Assembly: GCF_004358185.1 (NCBI RefSeq)
Contig: NZ_SMUV01000069.1
Coordinates: 62,001 to 126,000, forward strand
Source of the DNA: Antarcticimicrobium luteum
GTDB taxonomy: Bacteria > Pseudomonadota > Alphaproteobacteria > Rhodobacterales > Rhodobacteraceae
Reading direction: 5' to 3'
DNA: 64,000 nucleotides
This document shows positions 44,424-51,992 of the stretch, one piece after another. The position numbers were made by a program, and so were the translations under genes. How positions within the stretch are numbered: the first letter of the stretch is position 1; each line of letters opens with the position of its first letter. The notes beneath the pieces are model-generated. The model was not told the DNA's origin. It saw nothing but the letters and a program-made list of their open reading frames with translations, and did no database searches.

Positions 44424-45259
44424 CCCCGATGCCTCCGCCGCATCTGGACAACGTCGATCTCACGAGCCGCCTCGGCAAGGACGTCTATGAACGGTCTCTG
44501 CGCGATCTCCAGTTCAGACTGGCCCAGGTGCAGCAGGCCTATCTGCATACCGGCAACAAGGCGGTGATCGTCTTTGAAGGCTGGGACGCCGCCGGCAAGG
44601 GCGGCACGATCCGGCGGCTGTCGCAGGCCTTTGATCCGCGCGGATTCAAGGTCTGGCCGATCGGACCGCCGCGCAACTATTACCTGGAGCGGCACTATCT
44701 GTTGCGCTTCATGGAGCGGCTGCCGCCGGACGGGGCGATCTCGGTCTTTGACCGGTCCTGGTACGGACGGATCCTGGTGGAGCGGGTCGAAAACTTGACG
44801 CCCGAACACCGCTGGCGCGCGGCCTATGGCGAGATCAACGATTTCGAGCGGATGCTGGCCGACGACGGCGTGCGGCTGGTCAAGCTGTTCTTTCATATCA
44901 CGCCCGAGGTGCAGATGTGCCGCTTTGAGGAGCGGTTGCGCAACCCGCTGAAACGCTGGAAACTCTCTTACGAGGATTTTCGCAATCGCGCCCATTGGAG
45001 CGAGACCGAAGTCGCCGTGAACGAGATGTTCGCCAGAACCTCGACGCCGGCGGCTCCCTGGTCCGCGATCCCGGCCAATCAAAAGAAATTCGCCCGGATC
45101 GCGGCGATGCAGACCATCCTCGACGTGTTGTCGAAGGACGTGGACCTGCGCCCGCCGCGCATCGATGAGCGTCTGCTGGAAGAGGCCAAGGCGCATCTGG
45201 ATCTGGAGTCCGCGCTGTTCGAGGATCTGCGCAAGGGGGCGCCGCCGGTCAGCCGTTGA
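44420..45259 (+). CDS. ppk2: Polyphosphate kinase 2
   Basis: 279-aa P-loop kinase that transfers phosphate between polyphosphate and nucleotides. Motifs: Walker A GWDAAGKGG (54-62), the Walker-B-like FDRSWYGRILVERVE and LKLFFHITPEVQMCRFEERL in the helical lid. The single-domain length fits the common PPK2 class (ADP- or GDP-phosphorylating, or polyP-consuming); which class is not decided by what I can see. It is translationally coupled to the racemase-family gene, giving an unexpected ending to a catabolic operon, and convergent with the tonB gene (overlap of 11 bases). Confidence 0.92.
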   Translation: MTPMPPPHLDNVDLTSRLGKDVYERSLRDLQFRLAQVQQAYLHTGNKAVIVFEGWDAAGKGGTIRRLSQAFDPRGFKVWPIGPPRNYYLERHYLLRFMERLPPDGAISVFDRSWYGRILVERVENLTPEHRWRAAYGEINDFERMLADDGVRLVKLFFHITPEVQMCRFEERLRNPLKRWKLSYEDFRNRAHWSETEVAVNEMFARTSTPAAPWSAIPANQKKFARIAAMQTILDVLSKDVDLRPPRIDERLLEEAKAHLDLESALFEDLRKGAPPVSR

Positions 45260-46238
45260 AGCGGACCGGAAGCGAGAAACTGTAGACAGGTCTGGTCAGT
45301 CCCTCCGGCGCCGGCGGGAAGCGTCCGGCGCGGCGGACCGCGTTGATCGCGGCGGCGTCCATCTCGGCATTGCCCGAGCTGCTGCGGATAGAAACGCCCT
45401 GCAACGCGCCGCTGCGGCTGACCTGAAGCCGCAGCACCACCCGCCCGCCGCCGCGCAGCCCGCGTGGGGCGCGCTTGGTCCGTTCGATCCGGTCGATGAT
45501 CCGTGCGCCCCAGGCGGCGATCAGGCTGTGGCGCTGCCCCGAACCGAGAGCGGGTTGCTGCGCCTTGCCGTTGGTTCCGGCCCGCTGGGCGCCGCCGCGC
45601 CCTGCGGCCTGTTGCGCCTGCGCCGCGGCCTGCGTGCGCTGCGCGGCCGGTGTTTCGGATCGCGCTGGCGGCGGCGGCTGCGGTGGGGCAGCCTCCATCG
45701 CTTCAGCCAGCTGCGGAGCACCGGGCGGCGGCAGCGCAGAGGGTGCTTTCGGCCGCTGGAGGGGGTCCCGCGGCGCCTGGGCCGATGGCGCGATGGTAAT
45801 CTCCGGCCGCTCCTCGGTGCCTTGCTCCGGTTGCGGCAGGCGCAGGGACGGGGCCTCGGTCAGACTTGGCGCAGGCATCGGGGTTGGCAGCGGCAGATTC
45901 GCGGCTTGGGGCGGCGGGGGTGCGTCCGCCAGATCAGGGAGCTGCGCGGCGGTAGCCGGCGGACGCGGCGCGCGCTCGACCGGCGGCAGATCGGGTGCCG
46001 GGGGATCGGCCGAGGGCAGAGAAGGCTGCGACAACGCCACCGGTTCCGCCATTTCGGGCGGGGCGGTCCAGGCGGCGACCATGGCCGCGATCTGCGGGCT
46101 GGCGCCCTCTAGGGTCACTCGCCCGGTGCCGCCGGCCCCGCCGGACTGCGCGCCGGTCCCCGGCAGCGCGGCAAGGGCCAGCACGTGCAGCCCGGCGGCG
46201 ATAACTCCGAACACCGCCTTTTCGGCCAGCGCGCTCAT
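45249..46238 (-). CDS. tonB: TonB-like energy-transducing protein
   Basis: 329-aa periplasm-spanning protein: one N-terminal anchor (MSALAEKAVFGVIAAGLHVL), a very long Pro/Ala-rich linker (~residues 50-215) and a C-terminal TonB domain with GRVVLRLQVSRSGALQGVSIRSSSG and the final AINAVRRAGRFPPAPEGL. It couples the proton motive force via ExbB-ExbD to outer-membrane receptors. The final domain is of the short TonB C-terminal type. It overlaps the ExbD gene start (ATGA) and closes the exbB-exbD-exbD-tonB operon. No receptor gene is in the window. Confidence 0.9.
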   Translation of the reverse strand: MSALAEKAVFGVIAAGLHVLALAALPGTGAQSGGAGGTGRVTLEGASPQIAAMVAAWTAPPEMAEPVALSQPSLPSADPPAPDLPPVERAPRPPATAAQLPDLADAPPPPQAANLPLPTPMPAPSLTEAPSLRLPQPEQGTEERPEITIAPSAQAPRDPLQRPKAPSALPPPGAPQLAEAMEAAPPQPPPPARSETPAAQRTQAAAQAQQAAGRGGAQRAGTNGKAQQPALGSGQRHSLIAAWGARIIDRIERTKRAPRGLRGGGRVVLRLQVSRSGALQGVSIRSSSGNAEMDAAAINAVRRAGRFPPAPEGLTRPVYSFSLPVRFNG

Positions 46239-46618
46239 CGCGGCAGCACCGACAATTCGACCCGCGTCACCCCCAGCCCGGCCAGACGCCGCATCAGCCG
46301 GGCGACACGCGCGGCGGGAACCCCGGCATCGGCCGCCAGGATCACCGGGCCGGCGTCGGTGTCGCGCCTGGCCAGCGCGGCGAGCGCGGCCTCGCCATAC
46401 AGACCGTCCAGCTGCGGGATGCCGTCGGGCCCGACGAACAGCCGGGTTCCGTGATCGACCGGCGCGCCCTGATCGGAGACCGGCGGCGTGACCTCGACCG
46501 GATCGGGCGGGGCGATCTGCGAGGTCATCAGGAAGAAGATCAGCAGCAGGAACACCACGTTGATCATCGGGACGACGGATTCGCGGGGCGGGCTGCGGTG
46601 CGGCGGGGCGATCTGCAT
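46235..46618 (-). CDS. exbD: ExbD-like protein (second copy)
   Basis: 127-aa inner-membrane protein with a single N-terminal helix preceded by charges (ESVVPMINVVFLLLIFFLMT, with the family helix-embedded polar residue) and a periplasmic domain. It works with ExbB to energise TonB. It is one of two adjacent ExbD genes; this one keeps the helix polar pattern MINVVFL rather than the usual Asp seen in MIDVVFL of the first copy, so its proton-conducting residue may be lost or replaced. The periplasmic domain shares VARLMRRLAGLGVTRVELSV with other family members. Confidence 0.87.
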   Translation of the reverse strand: MQIAPPHRSPPRESVVPMINVVFLLLIFFLMTSQIAPPDPVEVTPPVSDQGAPVDHGTRLFVGPDGIPQLDGLYGEAALAALARRDTDAGPVILAADAGVPAARVARLMRRLAGLGVTRVELSVLPR

Positions 46619-46621
46619 CGG

Positions 46622-46999
46622 CTACTCCACCAGGACCAGGGCGGTATAGCCGGCCGCGCGCAGCCGGTCGGCAACCGAGACTATGTCCTGCAAGGCGGCC
46701 TCCCCGGTCCCGCGCAACACGATGGTGTCGCCTGGCGCGCCCATCAGCGGGGCCAGCGCCGCGGCCAGCGCCTCCGGCGCCAAGGGACGGCCGTTCAGCC
46801 GCAGGTCCTGCGCGCCGATCTCGACCAGTCGGGGCGGGCCGGAATAGACCGCGCCGCCGCCCGCCAGGGACAGCGGCATCACCTGGTCGACGCCAAAACG
46901 TGAGGCCAGCATGAAAAAGACCAGCAGCAGGAACACCACGTCGATCATCGGCGTCAGGCTGGGACGCCGGCGTTTTCGGATCGGGGCCAGCGGCGACAT
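46622..46999 (-). CDS. exbD: ExbD-like protein (first copy)
   Basis: 125-aa ExbD with N-terminal basic stretch RKRRRPSLTPMIDVVFLLLV, in which Asp in the transmembrane helix (MIDVVFL) is the conserved proton-channel residue of the ExbD/TolR family. The periplasmic part follows. It lies between exbB and the second exbD, with 2-3 base gaps, so all are co-translated. Duplicated ExbD genes can form a heteromeric complex with ExbB. Confidence 0.9.
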   Translation of the reverse strand: MSPLAPIRKRRRPSLTPMIDVVFLLLVFFMLASRFGVDQVMPLSLAGGGAVYSGPPRLVEIGAQDLRLNGRPLAPEALAAALAPLMGAPGDTIVLRGTGEAALQDIVSVADRLRAAGYTALVLVE

Positions 47000-47001
47000 G
47001 G

Positions 47002-47835
47002 CTATTCCGCTGCTCTGGCGCGGTCTTCGGGCGGCGGCGCCGGGGCCACGAAGATCCGCGTCACCGCATCCTCGATGTCGCGGCGCATGCGGTCGATCAC
47101 CGCCTCGAACCAGGTCAGCGCGGCCGAGGCAGGGATCGCCACGGCCATACCGGCGGCGGTGGTCAGAAGCGCCTCCCAGATGCCGCCGGCAAGCCGGCCG
47201 GGATCGGCCCGCGTGCCGCTTTCCTGCAACGCCTGAAACGCCGCGATCATGCCCAGCACCGTACCCAAGAGGCCCAGCAGCGGCGCGATGGTGGCGATCA
47301 GTTCCAGAGCGCGCAGGCCGGTCGCGGCCTCGGCCAGTTCATTGCGGGCCACCCGCAGCGTATCCTCGCGCGCCAGGGCGTCGGGCTTTTCGGCCCGCCC
47401 GGCGACGGCGGCGCGCACCACGATCGAACGGGGGCCTCCACGGTGGGTCAGGATCGCCCTGGTCGCGGCATGATCGCCGCGCTCATAGGCGGCCACCGCG
47501 TCGCGCGCGTGGCCCCTGCGCCAGGCGCCGGCGCCGGCCAGACGCCAGGTCTTCCACAGAATGATGGTCAGGGTGGCCACAGACAGCGCTGCTATGGCCC
47601 AGATCACAGGCCCGCCGTCGGCGAGAAACCGGACCAGCGGTTCGGTCATCGCATCCGCCTGCTCTGCGGCGGGGGCGGGGTCCGGTTGCGCCCCGAACAG
47701 AGGATCGCGGGCCGGGATCGCGCCCTGTTGCGCCATTGCGGGCCGGGCGAGCATCGCCGCGGACATAGCCCCCAGTGCGAAGCGGCAGGAGCGGGCGGTG
47801 CCGGAACGGCGGGTCGGGCGGCGGATCGCGGTCAT
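47002..47835 (-). CDS. exbB: ExbB-like protein with N-terminal signal sequence
   Basis: 277-aa MotA/TolQ/ExbB-family proton-channel protein. An N-terminal hydrophobic segment (FALGAMSAAMLARPAMA) looks like a signal peptide, followed by a periplasmic linker and the core: GGPVIWAIAALSVATLTIILWK (helix 1), then ATGLRALELIATIAPLLGLLGTVLGMIAAF (helix 2; kept to short pieces: IAPLLGLLGTVLGMI) and LLTTAAGMAVAIPASAAL (helix 3). The GLLGTV and TTAAGMAVAIPA signatures are family hallmarks. The signal-sequence extension is common in alphaproteobacterial ExbB. First gene of the operon. Confidence 0.9.
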   Translation of the reverse strand: MTAIRRPTRRSGTARSCRFALGAMSAAMLARPAMAQQGAIPARDPLFGAQPDPAPAAEQADAMTEPLVRFLADGGPVIWAIAALSVATLTIILWKTWRLAGAGAWRRGHARDAVAAYERGDHAATRAILTHRGGPRSIVVRAAVAGRAEKPDALAREDTLRVARNELAEAATGLRALELIATIAPLLGLLGTVLGMIAAFQALQESGTRADPGRLAGGIWEALLTTAAGMAVAIPASAALTWFEAVIDRMRRDIEDAVTRIFVAPAPPPEDRARAAE

Positions 47836-47966
47836 CGGGCGGCGTCCTGTCTGCGTCTGTCAACGGGCGGGCAGAGGGCTGTCCGCCTCTCTACGCCCGC
47901 CTCTCTACGACGGGGCGGGGCACCTCGTAAAGGGTCGCAAGGACGCGGATTTCCGGGGTGCCGAAC

Positions 47967-47996
47967 GAAAAAGCCCCCGCGTGACGGCGGGGGCCT
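47967..47996 (-). terminator. Rho-independent terminator after the DUF882 gene
   Basis: Stem GCCCCCGC / GCGGGGGC (47974-47981 and 47988-47995) with a 6-base loop; read on the - strand it is followed by a run of U (complement of AAAAA at 47969-47973). It lies 25 bases beyond the stop of the 48021 gene, ending that transcript before the exbB promoter region. Confidence 0.75.
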
Positions 47997-48020
47997 CAGC
48001 GCGGCGAATGACGGATGGCG

Positions 48021-48590
48021 TCAGGCGCCCCAGCTACGTACCACGCCGCAATCCATATGCACGAAGTTCGAGCGCGAATAGCGCCCGACACCGCCGGCAT
48101 GACACGCCATCGCGGCCTTGGCCATCTGGTTCACGCTGCGCGAGCCCAGGCGCAGATCGGCGGCCTGCCCCTGCATGTGCAGCGAGTTCTTGGCTACCCC
48201 GCGCGAGCGGCTGCGCAGCATCGCGTTGGTCTGCGGGCTGCGGTAGCCCGAGAGCAGCATGTAGGGTTCGCTCACATCCAGAAGATTATGCGACGCCGCC
48301 ATGATGTCGAGCGTGCGCAGATCGATCGATTTGACCTGATCGACGCGCCAGTCGCGCATGAAGTGATTGATCTCCTTCACCGCGTCCTTGATGTAATCGC
48401 CGTCGATCCAATAGATCATGTCCAGCTTTTCACCGGTGCGGCCGGAATACATCCGCAGTCTGCGAATATCGCCGCCGCCGCGAAGAAAGCCAGCCGCCTT
48501 GGAATATGTGGGGGTTGCCGCCACGGCTGTTGCCGCAAATGCGCCCAACAGTGCGCGCCGGGTGAGGCCCGATCCGTTCGTTTTTGCCAT
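48021..48590 (-). CDS. DUF882/YcbK-like M15 peptidase-fold exported protein
   Basis: 189-aa protein with a Tat-type signal (SGLTRRALLGAFAATAVAA) and a YcbK/DUF882 domain of the M15 peptidase fold. Metal-ligand motifs are visible: SLHMQGQAADL (His-x6-Asp), LSGYRSPQTNAML and HMDCG (His). It is probably a periplasmic peptidoglycan-cleaving enzyme. It lies divergent from the YcbB L,D-transpeptidase gene, as in the ycbB-ycbK neighbourhood of other proteobacteria, and is followed by a good terminator. Confidence 0.87.
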   Translation of the reverse strand: MAKTNGSGLTRRALLGAFAATAVAATPTYSKAAGFLRGGGDIRRLRMYSGRTGEKLDMIYWIDGDYIKDAVKEINHFMRDWRVDQVKSIDLRTLDIMAASHNLLDVSEPYMLLSGYRSPQTNAMLRSRSRGVAKNSLHMQGQAADLRLGSRSVNQMAKAAMACHAGGVGRYSRSNFVHMDCGVVRSWGA

Positions 48591-48935
48591 TGCTCTGCGT
48601 TGTCCCGTACGCTGTTAGTCCTGCCGGTGCGTGATGTTACACGCACGATTTTTATCCATCCCCGGATGCCGAAAGGGATGCCACAGTATGATTCGTCTGC
48701 CAAGCACGGATTGTTTCAGAGCTGTCATAGGGGGAATTTTCGGCAAGTTTCTGCGCAAATCGGATCATTTCGGGCCAAATCGCAGGGTTCCGGTCGATCC
48801 GATGCACCGGCGCCGCACCCGCGCCCGGAGAATCCCTGCTGGCCGAAATGTGAATGGACATTGCGACTTTGTCCGAAAAGACTGATAATTAAATGATTGC
48901 CCAGAAGAATTTTCAGCCCTGACCAAGGACGCTCG
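48591..48935. other. Divergent intergenic region, 345 bases
   Basis: Gene-free DNA between the DUF882 and YcbB genes; both promoters should lie here. It contains a 7-bp perfect dyad GTGCGTG-ATGTTA-CACGCAC (48627-48646) followed on + by GATTTTTA, which resembles a small terminator or an operator. The half next to YcbB is AT-richer (CTGATAATTAAATGATTGCC), suiting a promoter. No small ORF is convincing. Confidence 0.5.
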
Positions 48936-50549
48936 ATGAGACTGACATTCCGGTTCCCGTTCCGCGCCACCGTATTTTCCGCCGCCTGCGCATTGGGTTT
49001 GGCCGTCGCGCTGCCGGCGTCCGCCCAGACCCAGGTGACAGCCTTCAAACAGGCTGTCGCCGAGGCGGCCTCGGTCGATGCGGACGTGGCGGCCTTTTAC
49101 CGACAGCGCGACTATAGCCCGCTCTGGACCGCCGAAGGCGAGGAGGCGCGCGCCCGGCGCGCTGCGCTGCTGGATGCCTTGTCGGGAGCGTCCGTGCATG
49201 GGCTGCCCGAAGGGCGCTACGGGATCGAGACCCTCAAGGCGCAGATGGCGGCGGTGCGCACCACCCGCGATCTGGGTCAGGTGGAAGTGGCGCTCAGCCG
49301 CGCCTTTGTCACCTATGCCAAGGATGTGCAGACCGGGCTGCTGACCCCGTCGAAGGTCGATGAGGACATCAAGCGCGATGTGCCGCTGCATGATCGCACC
49401 GGCTACCTTACCGAGTTTTCGCAGGCCAACCCGCAGAGCTATCTGCGCGCGTTGCCGCCGGTGACCGCGGAGTACCGCGCGCTGATGAAGGAAAAGCTGC
49501 GGTTCGAGCATCTGATCGCCCTGGGCGGCTGGGGCGCCACCGTTTCGGGCGGCAAGCTGGAGCCCGGCGACGAGGGGCCGGCGGTGATCGCCCTGCGGAA
49601 CCGGCTGGTGACGATGGGCTATCTCGAGCGCAGCGCCACCCGCGTCTATGACAAGACGCTGGAACAGGCGGTGCGCAAATTCCAGTTCGCCCACGGGTTG
49701 CTGGCCGATGGCGTCGCCGGCGACGGAACGCTGAGCGAGATCAACACGCCGGCCGAGGAGCGGCTGAAATCCATCATCGTGGCGATGGAGCGGGAACGCT
49801 GGCTGAACCATGAACGCGGTGAGCGGCATATTCTGGTGAACCAGACCGATTTCACCGCCAAGATCATCGATCACGGCCGCGTTACGTTCCAGACCCGCTC
49901 GGTGGTGGGGATGAATGTCCATGATCGCCGCAGCCCGGAATTCTCGGACGAGATGGAGCATATGATCATCAACCCGAGCTGGCATGTGCCGCGCTCGATC
50001 GTCGTCAAGGAATACCTGCCCAAGCTGCGCAGCAACCCCGGCGCGGCCGGCCATCTGATCATCACCGATAGCCGTGGCCGCCGGGTGAACCGGGCGGATG
50101 CGGATTTCTCGCAATATACCGGGAACTCCTTTCCCTTCGACATGCGTCAGCCGCCGGGAAACGGCAATGCGCTGGGTCTGGTGAAGTTCATGTTCCCCAA
50201 CCGCTATAACATCTACCTGCACGACACCCCGCAAAAGCATCTGTTCAAGCGTGAGGTGCGCGCCTTTTCCCACGGGTGCATCCGTCTGGCCGAGCCGTTC
50301 GAGTTCGCCTACGCGCTGCTGGCGGCGCAGTCCGACGATCCGCAGGGGCTGTTCCACTCGATCCTGAAGACCGGGCGCGAAACCAAGGTCGAACTGGAAA
50401 AACACGTGCCGGTGCACATCATCTACCGCACGGCCTTTGCCGACGACCGCGGCCGGGCCGAGTTTCGCCGCGACGTCTATGGCCGCGATGCCAGGATCTG
50501 GGCCGCGCTCAGCCGGGCAGGGGTGGCCTTGGGGCCGGTTCAGGGGTAA
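48936..50549 (+). CDS. L,D-transpeptidase YcbB (LdtD-like)
   Basis: 537-aa exported cell-wall crosslinking enzyme that makes 3-3 peptide links in peptidoglycan. A signal peptide (AACALGLAVALPASAQ) precedes an N-terminal domain, a peptidoglycan-binding domain (GDEGPAVIALRNRLVTMGYL) and a YkuD catalytic domain with HGCIRLAEPFEFAYALL, catalytic Cys448, and the earlier HDTPQKHLF. ATG 48936 is preferred over a 13-residue longer form. The N-terminal FYRQRDYSPLWT fits YcbB. It pairs with the YcbK-like gene and with lpxD-type genes downstream, an envelope-biogenesis block. Confidence 0.92.
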   Translation: MRLTFRFPFRATVFSAACALGLAVALPASAQTQVTAFKQAVAEAASVDADVAAFYRQRDYSPLWTAEGEEARARRAALLDALSGASVHGLPEGRYGIETLKAQMAAVRTTRDLGQVEVALSRAFVTYAKDVQTGLLTPSKVDEDIKRDVPLHDRTGYLTEFSQANPQSYLRALPPVTAEYRALMKEKLRFEHLIALGGWGATVSGGKLEPGDEGPAVIALRNRLVTMGYLERSATRVYDKTLEQAVRKFQFAHGLLADGVAGDGTLSEINTPAEERLKSIIVAMERERWLNHERGERHILVNQTDFTAKIIDHGRVTFQTRSVVGMNVHDRRSPEFSDEMEHMIINPSWHVPRSIVVKEYLPKLRSNPGAAGHLIITDSRGRRVNRADADFSQYTGNSFPFDMRQPPGNGNALGLVKFMFPNRYNIYLHDTPQKHLFKREVRAFSHGCIRLAEPFEFAYALLAAQSDDPQGLFHSILKTGRETKVELEKHVPVHIIYRTAFADDRGRAEFRRDVYGRDARIWAALSRAGVALGPVQG

Positions 50550-50586
50550 CACGGGGGCCGGAGCAGATCAGTTCGCAGGACCCGCA

Positions 50587-51678
50587 ATGACCCACACCAT
50601 CGAAGAGATTGCCCGCGCCCTGGGCACCGAGGCCCTGGGCGACGTGTCTTTGACGATCCGCAGCGCCGCCGAACCCGGCAGTGCCGGCCCAGACGATCTT
50701 GCCCTGGCGATGTCGCCGAAATACGCCGAGGCGCTGAACGGCGGCAAGGCGCGCGCGGCGATGGTCTGGCCCGGGGCCGACTGGCAGGCGATGGGGCTGG
50801 CCGCGGCGATCATCGCTCCGCGTCCGCGCATGGCGATGGCCGGGCTGACCCGGATGATGGACCCCGGCCAGGGCTATGGCAGCGGCATTCACCCCTCGGC
50901 GGTCATCGATCCCGGCGCCGAGATAGGGATCGGCGTCAGTGTCGGACCGCTGGCGGTGATCTGCGCCGGTGCACAGATCGGCGCCGGATCGGTCATCGGG
51001 CCGCATTGTTATGTCGGCACCGATGTCGTGCTGGGCGAGAACGCCTTTCTGCGCGAGATGGTCAGCATCGGTGCGCGGGTGCGCATCGGCGCCCGGTTCA
51101 TCGCGCAGCCGGGCGCCCGGATCGGCTCGGACGGGTTCTCCTTCGTGACGCCCGAGGTGTCGGCGGCCGAGAACGTGCGCAAGACGATGGGCGATCAGGG
51201 CGAAGCCCGGGCGCAAAGCTGGCTGCGCATCCATTCGCTGGGTGCGGTGCGTATCGGCGACGATGTCGAGATCGGCGCGAACGCCACCATCGACAGCGGC
51301 ACCATCCGCGCCACCGAGATCGGCGACGGCTGCAAGCTGGATAATCTGGTGCACATGGGCCACAACGTGCGCACCGGACGCGACTGCCTGTTCGCAGGCC
51401 AGACCGGCATTTCCGGCTCGGTCGAGATCGGCAACAACGTGGTTCTGGGCGGCCAGTGCGGCGTGGTCGACAATATCTTTATCGGCGATGGCGCCATCGC
51501 GGGCGGCGGCACCAAGATCCTGTCGAATGTGCCGGCGGGCCGGGTGCTGATGGGATATCCGGCGGTCAAGATGGAAACCCAGACCGAGATCTACAAGGCG
51601 CAGCGCCGGCTTCCACGGCTCATGCGCGATGTTGCCGCCCTGAAAAAGGCTGTTTCCAAACTGGGTTCGACCGAGTAA
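50587..51678 (+). CDS. LpxD-like UDP-3-O-acylglucosamine N-acyltransferase
   Basis: 363-aa left-handed beta-helix acyltransferase. Members add a 3-hydroxyacyl chain to UDP-3-O-acyl-glucosamine in lipid A synthesis. The hexapeptide-repeat core is visible (IDPGAEIGIGVSVGP and following), with the catalytic His259 in HMGHNV and the pocket-lining LGSTE end. Gly/Ile/Val repeats run to ~residue 330. It is 37 bases after the YcbB stop and followed by an ACP and a ketosynthase gene, not by lpxA, fabZ or bamA as in the usual lpxD cluster. It is therefore probably a second, specialised LpxD. Confidence 0.87.
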   Translation: MTHTIEEIARALGTEALGDVSLTIRSAAEPGSAGPDDLALAMSPKYAEALNGGKARAAMVWPGADWQAMGLAAAIIAPRPRMAMAGLTRMMDPGQGYGSGIHPSAVIDPGAEIGIGVSVGPLAVICAGAQIGAGSVIGPHCYVGTDVVLGENAFLREMVSIGARVRIGARFIAQPGARIGSDGFSFVTPEVSAAENVRKTMGDQGEARAQSWLRIHSLGAVRIGDDVEIGANATIDSGTIRATEIGDGCKLDNLVHMGHNVRTGRDCLFAGQTGISGSVEIGNNVVLGGQCGVVDNIFIGDGAIAGGGTKILSNVPAGRVLMGYPAVKMETQTEIYKAQRRLPRLMRDVAALKKAVSKLGSTE

Positions 51679-51710
51679 ATCAGCGCCAGTGCAGCAGATC
51701 AGAGGCGCCC

Positions 51711-51968
51711 ATGAGCATCCGCGACAAGGTCATCGCCATCATCGCCGAACAGGCCGTTCTGGCCCCCTCGGACGTAACGGAACAGAGCACGCTTGAGGAT
51801 CTGGGCATCGACAGCCTCGGGCTGGTCGAAAGCATCTTTGCCATCGAAGAGGAATTCGACATTTCGATCCCCTTCAACGCCAATGACCCCAGCGAAAGCG
51901 ACTTCGATATTTCCAATGTCGGTGCGATCATCACCGGCATCGAAAAGCTCGCTGCGGAAAAGTCCTGA
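51711..51968 (+). CDS. Specialised acyl carrier protein
   Basis: 85-aa ACP with attachment Ser35 in DLGIDSLGLVES and a long acidic C-terminal part. The GIDSLGL-FAIEEEFDISIP pattern is closer to specialised ACPs (such as lipid A long-chain AcpXL or NodF) than to the housekeeping ACP. It lies between the LpxD-like and ketosynthase genes with small gaps (32 and 24 bases), so all three should be co-expressed and the ACP should carry the acyl chain used by the LpxD-like enzyme. Confidence 0.88.
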   Translation: MSIRDKVIAIIAEQAVLAPSDVTEQSTLEDLGIDSLGLVESIFAIEEEFDISIPFNANDPSESDFDISNVGAIITGIEKLAAEKS

Positions 51969-51992
51969 CACAGCCGGAACGGGCCTGAACAT

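Noticed and set aside
48765-50552. 595-codon - strand frame opposite the YcbB gene
   Set aside because: Antisense to a YkuD-domain gene with catalytic Cys; no family similarity in the - frame.
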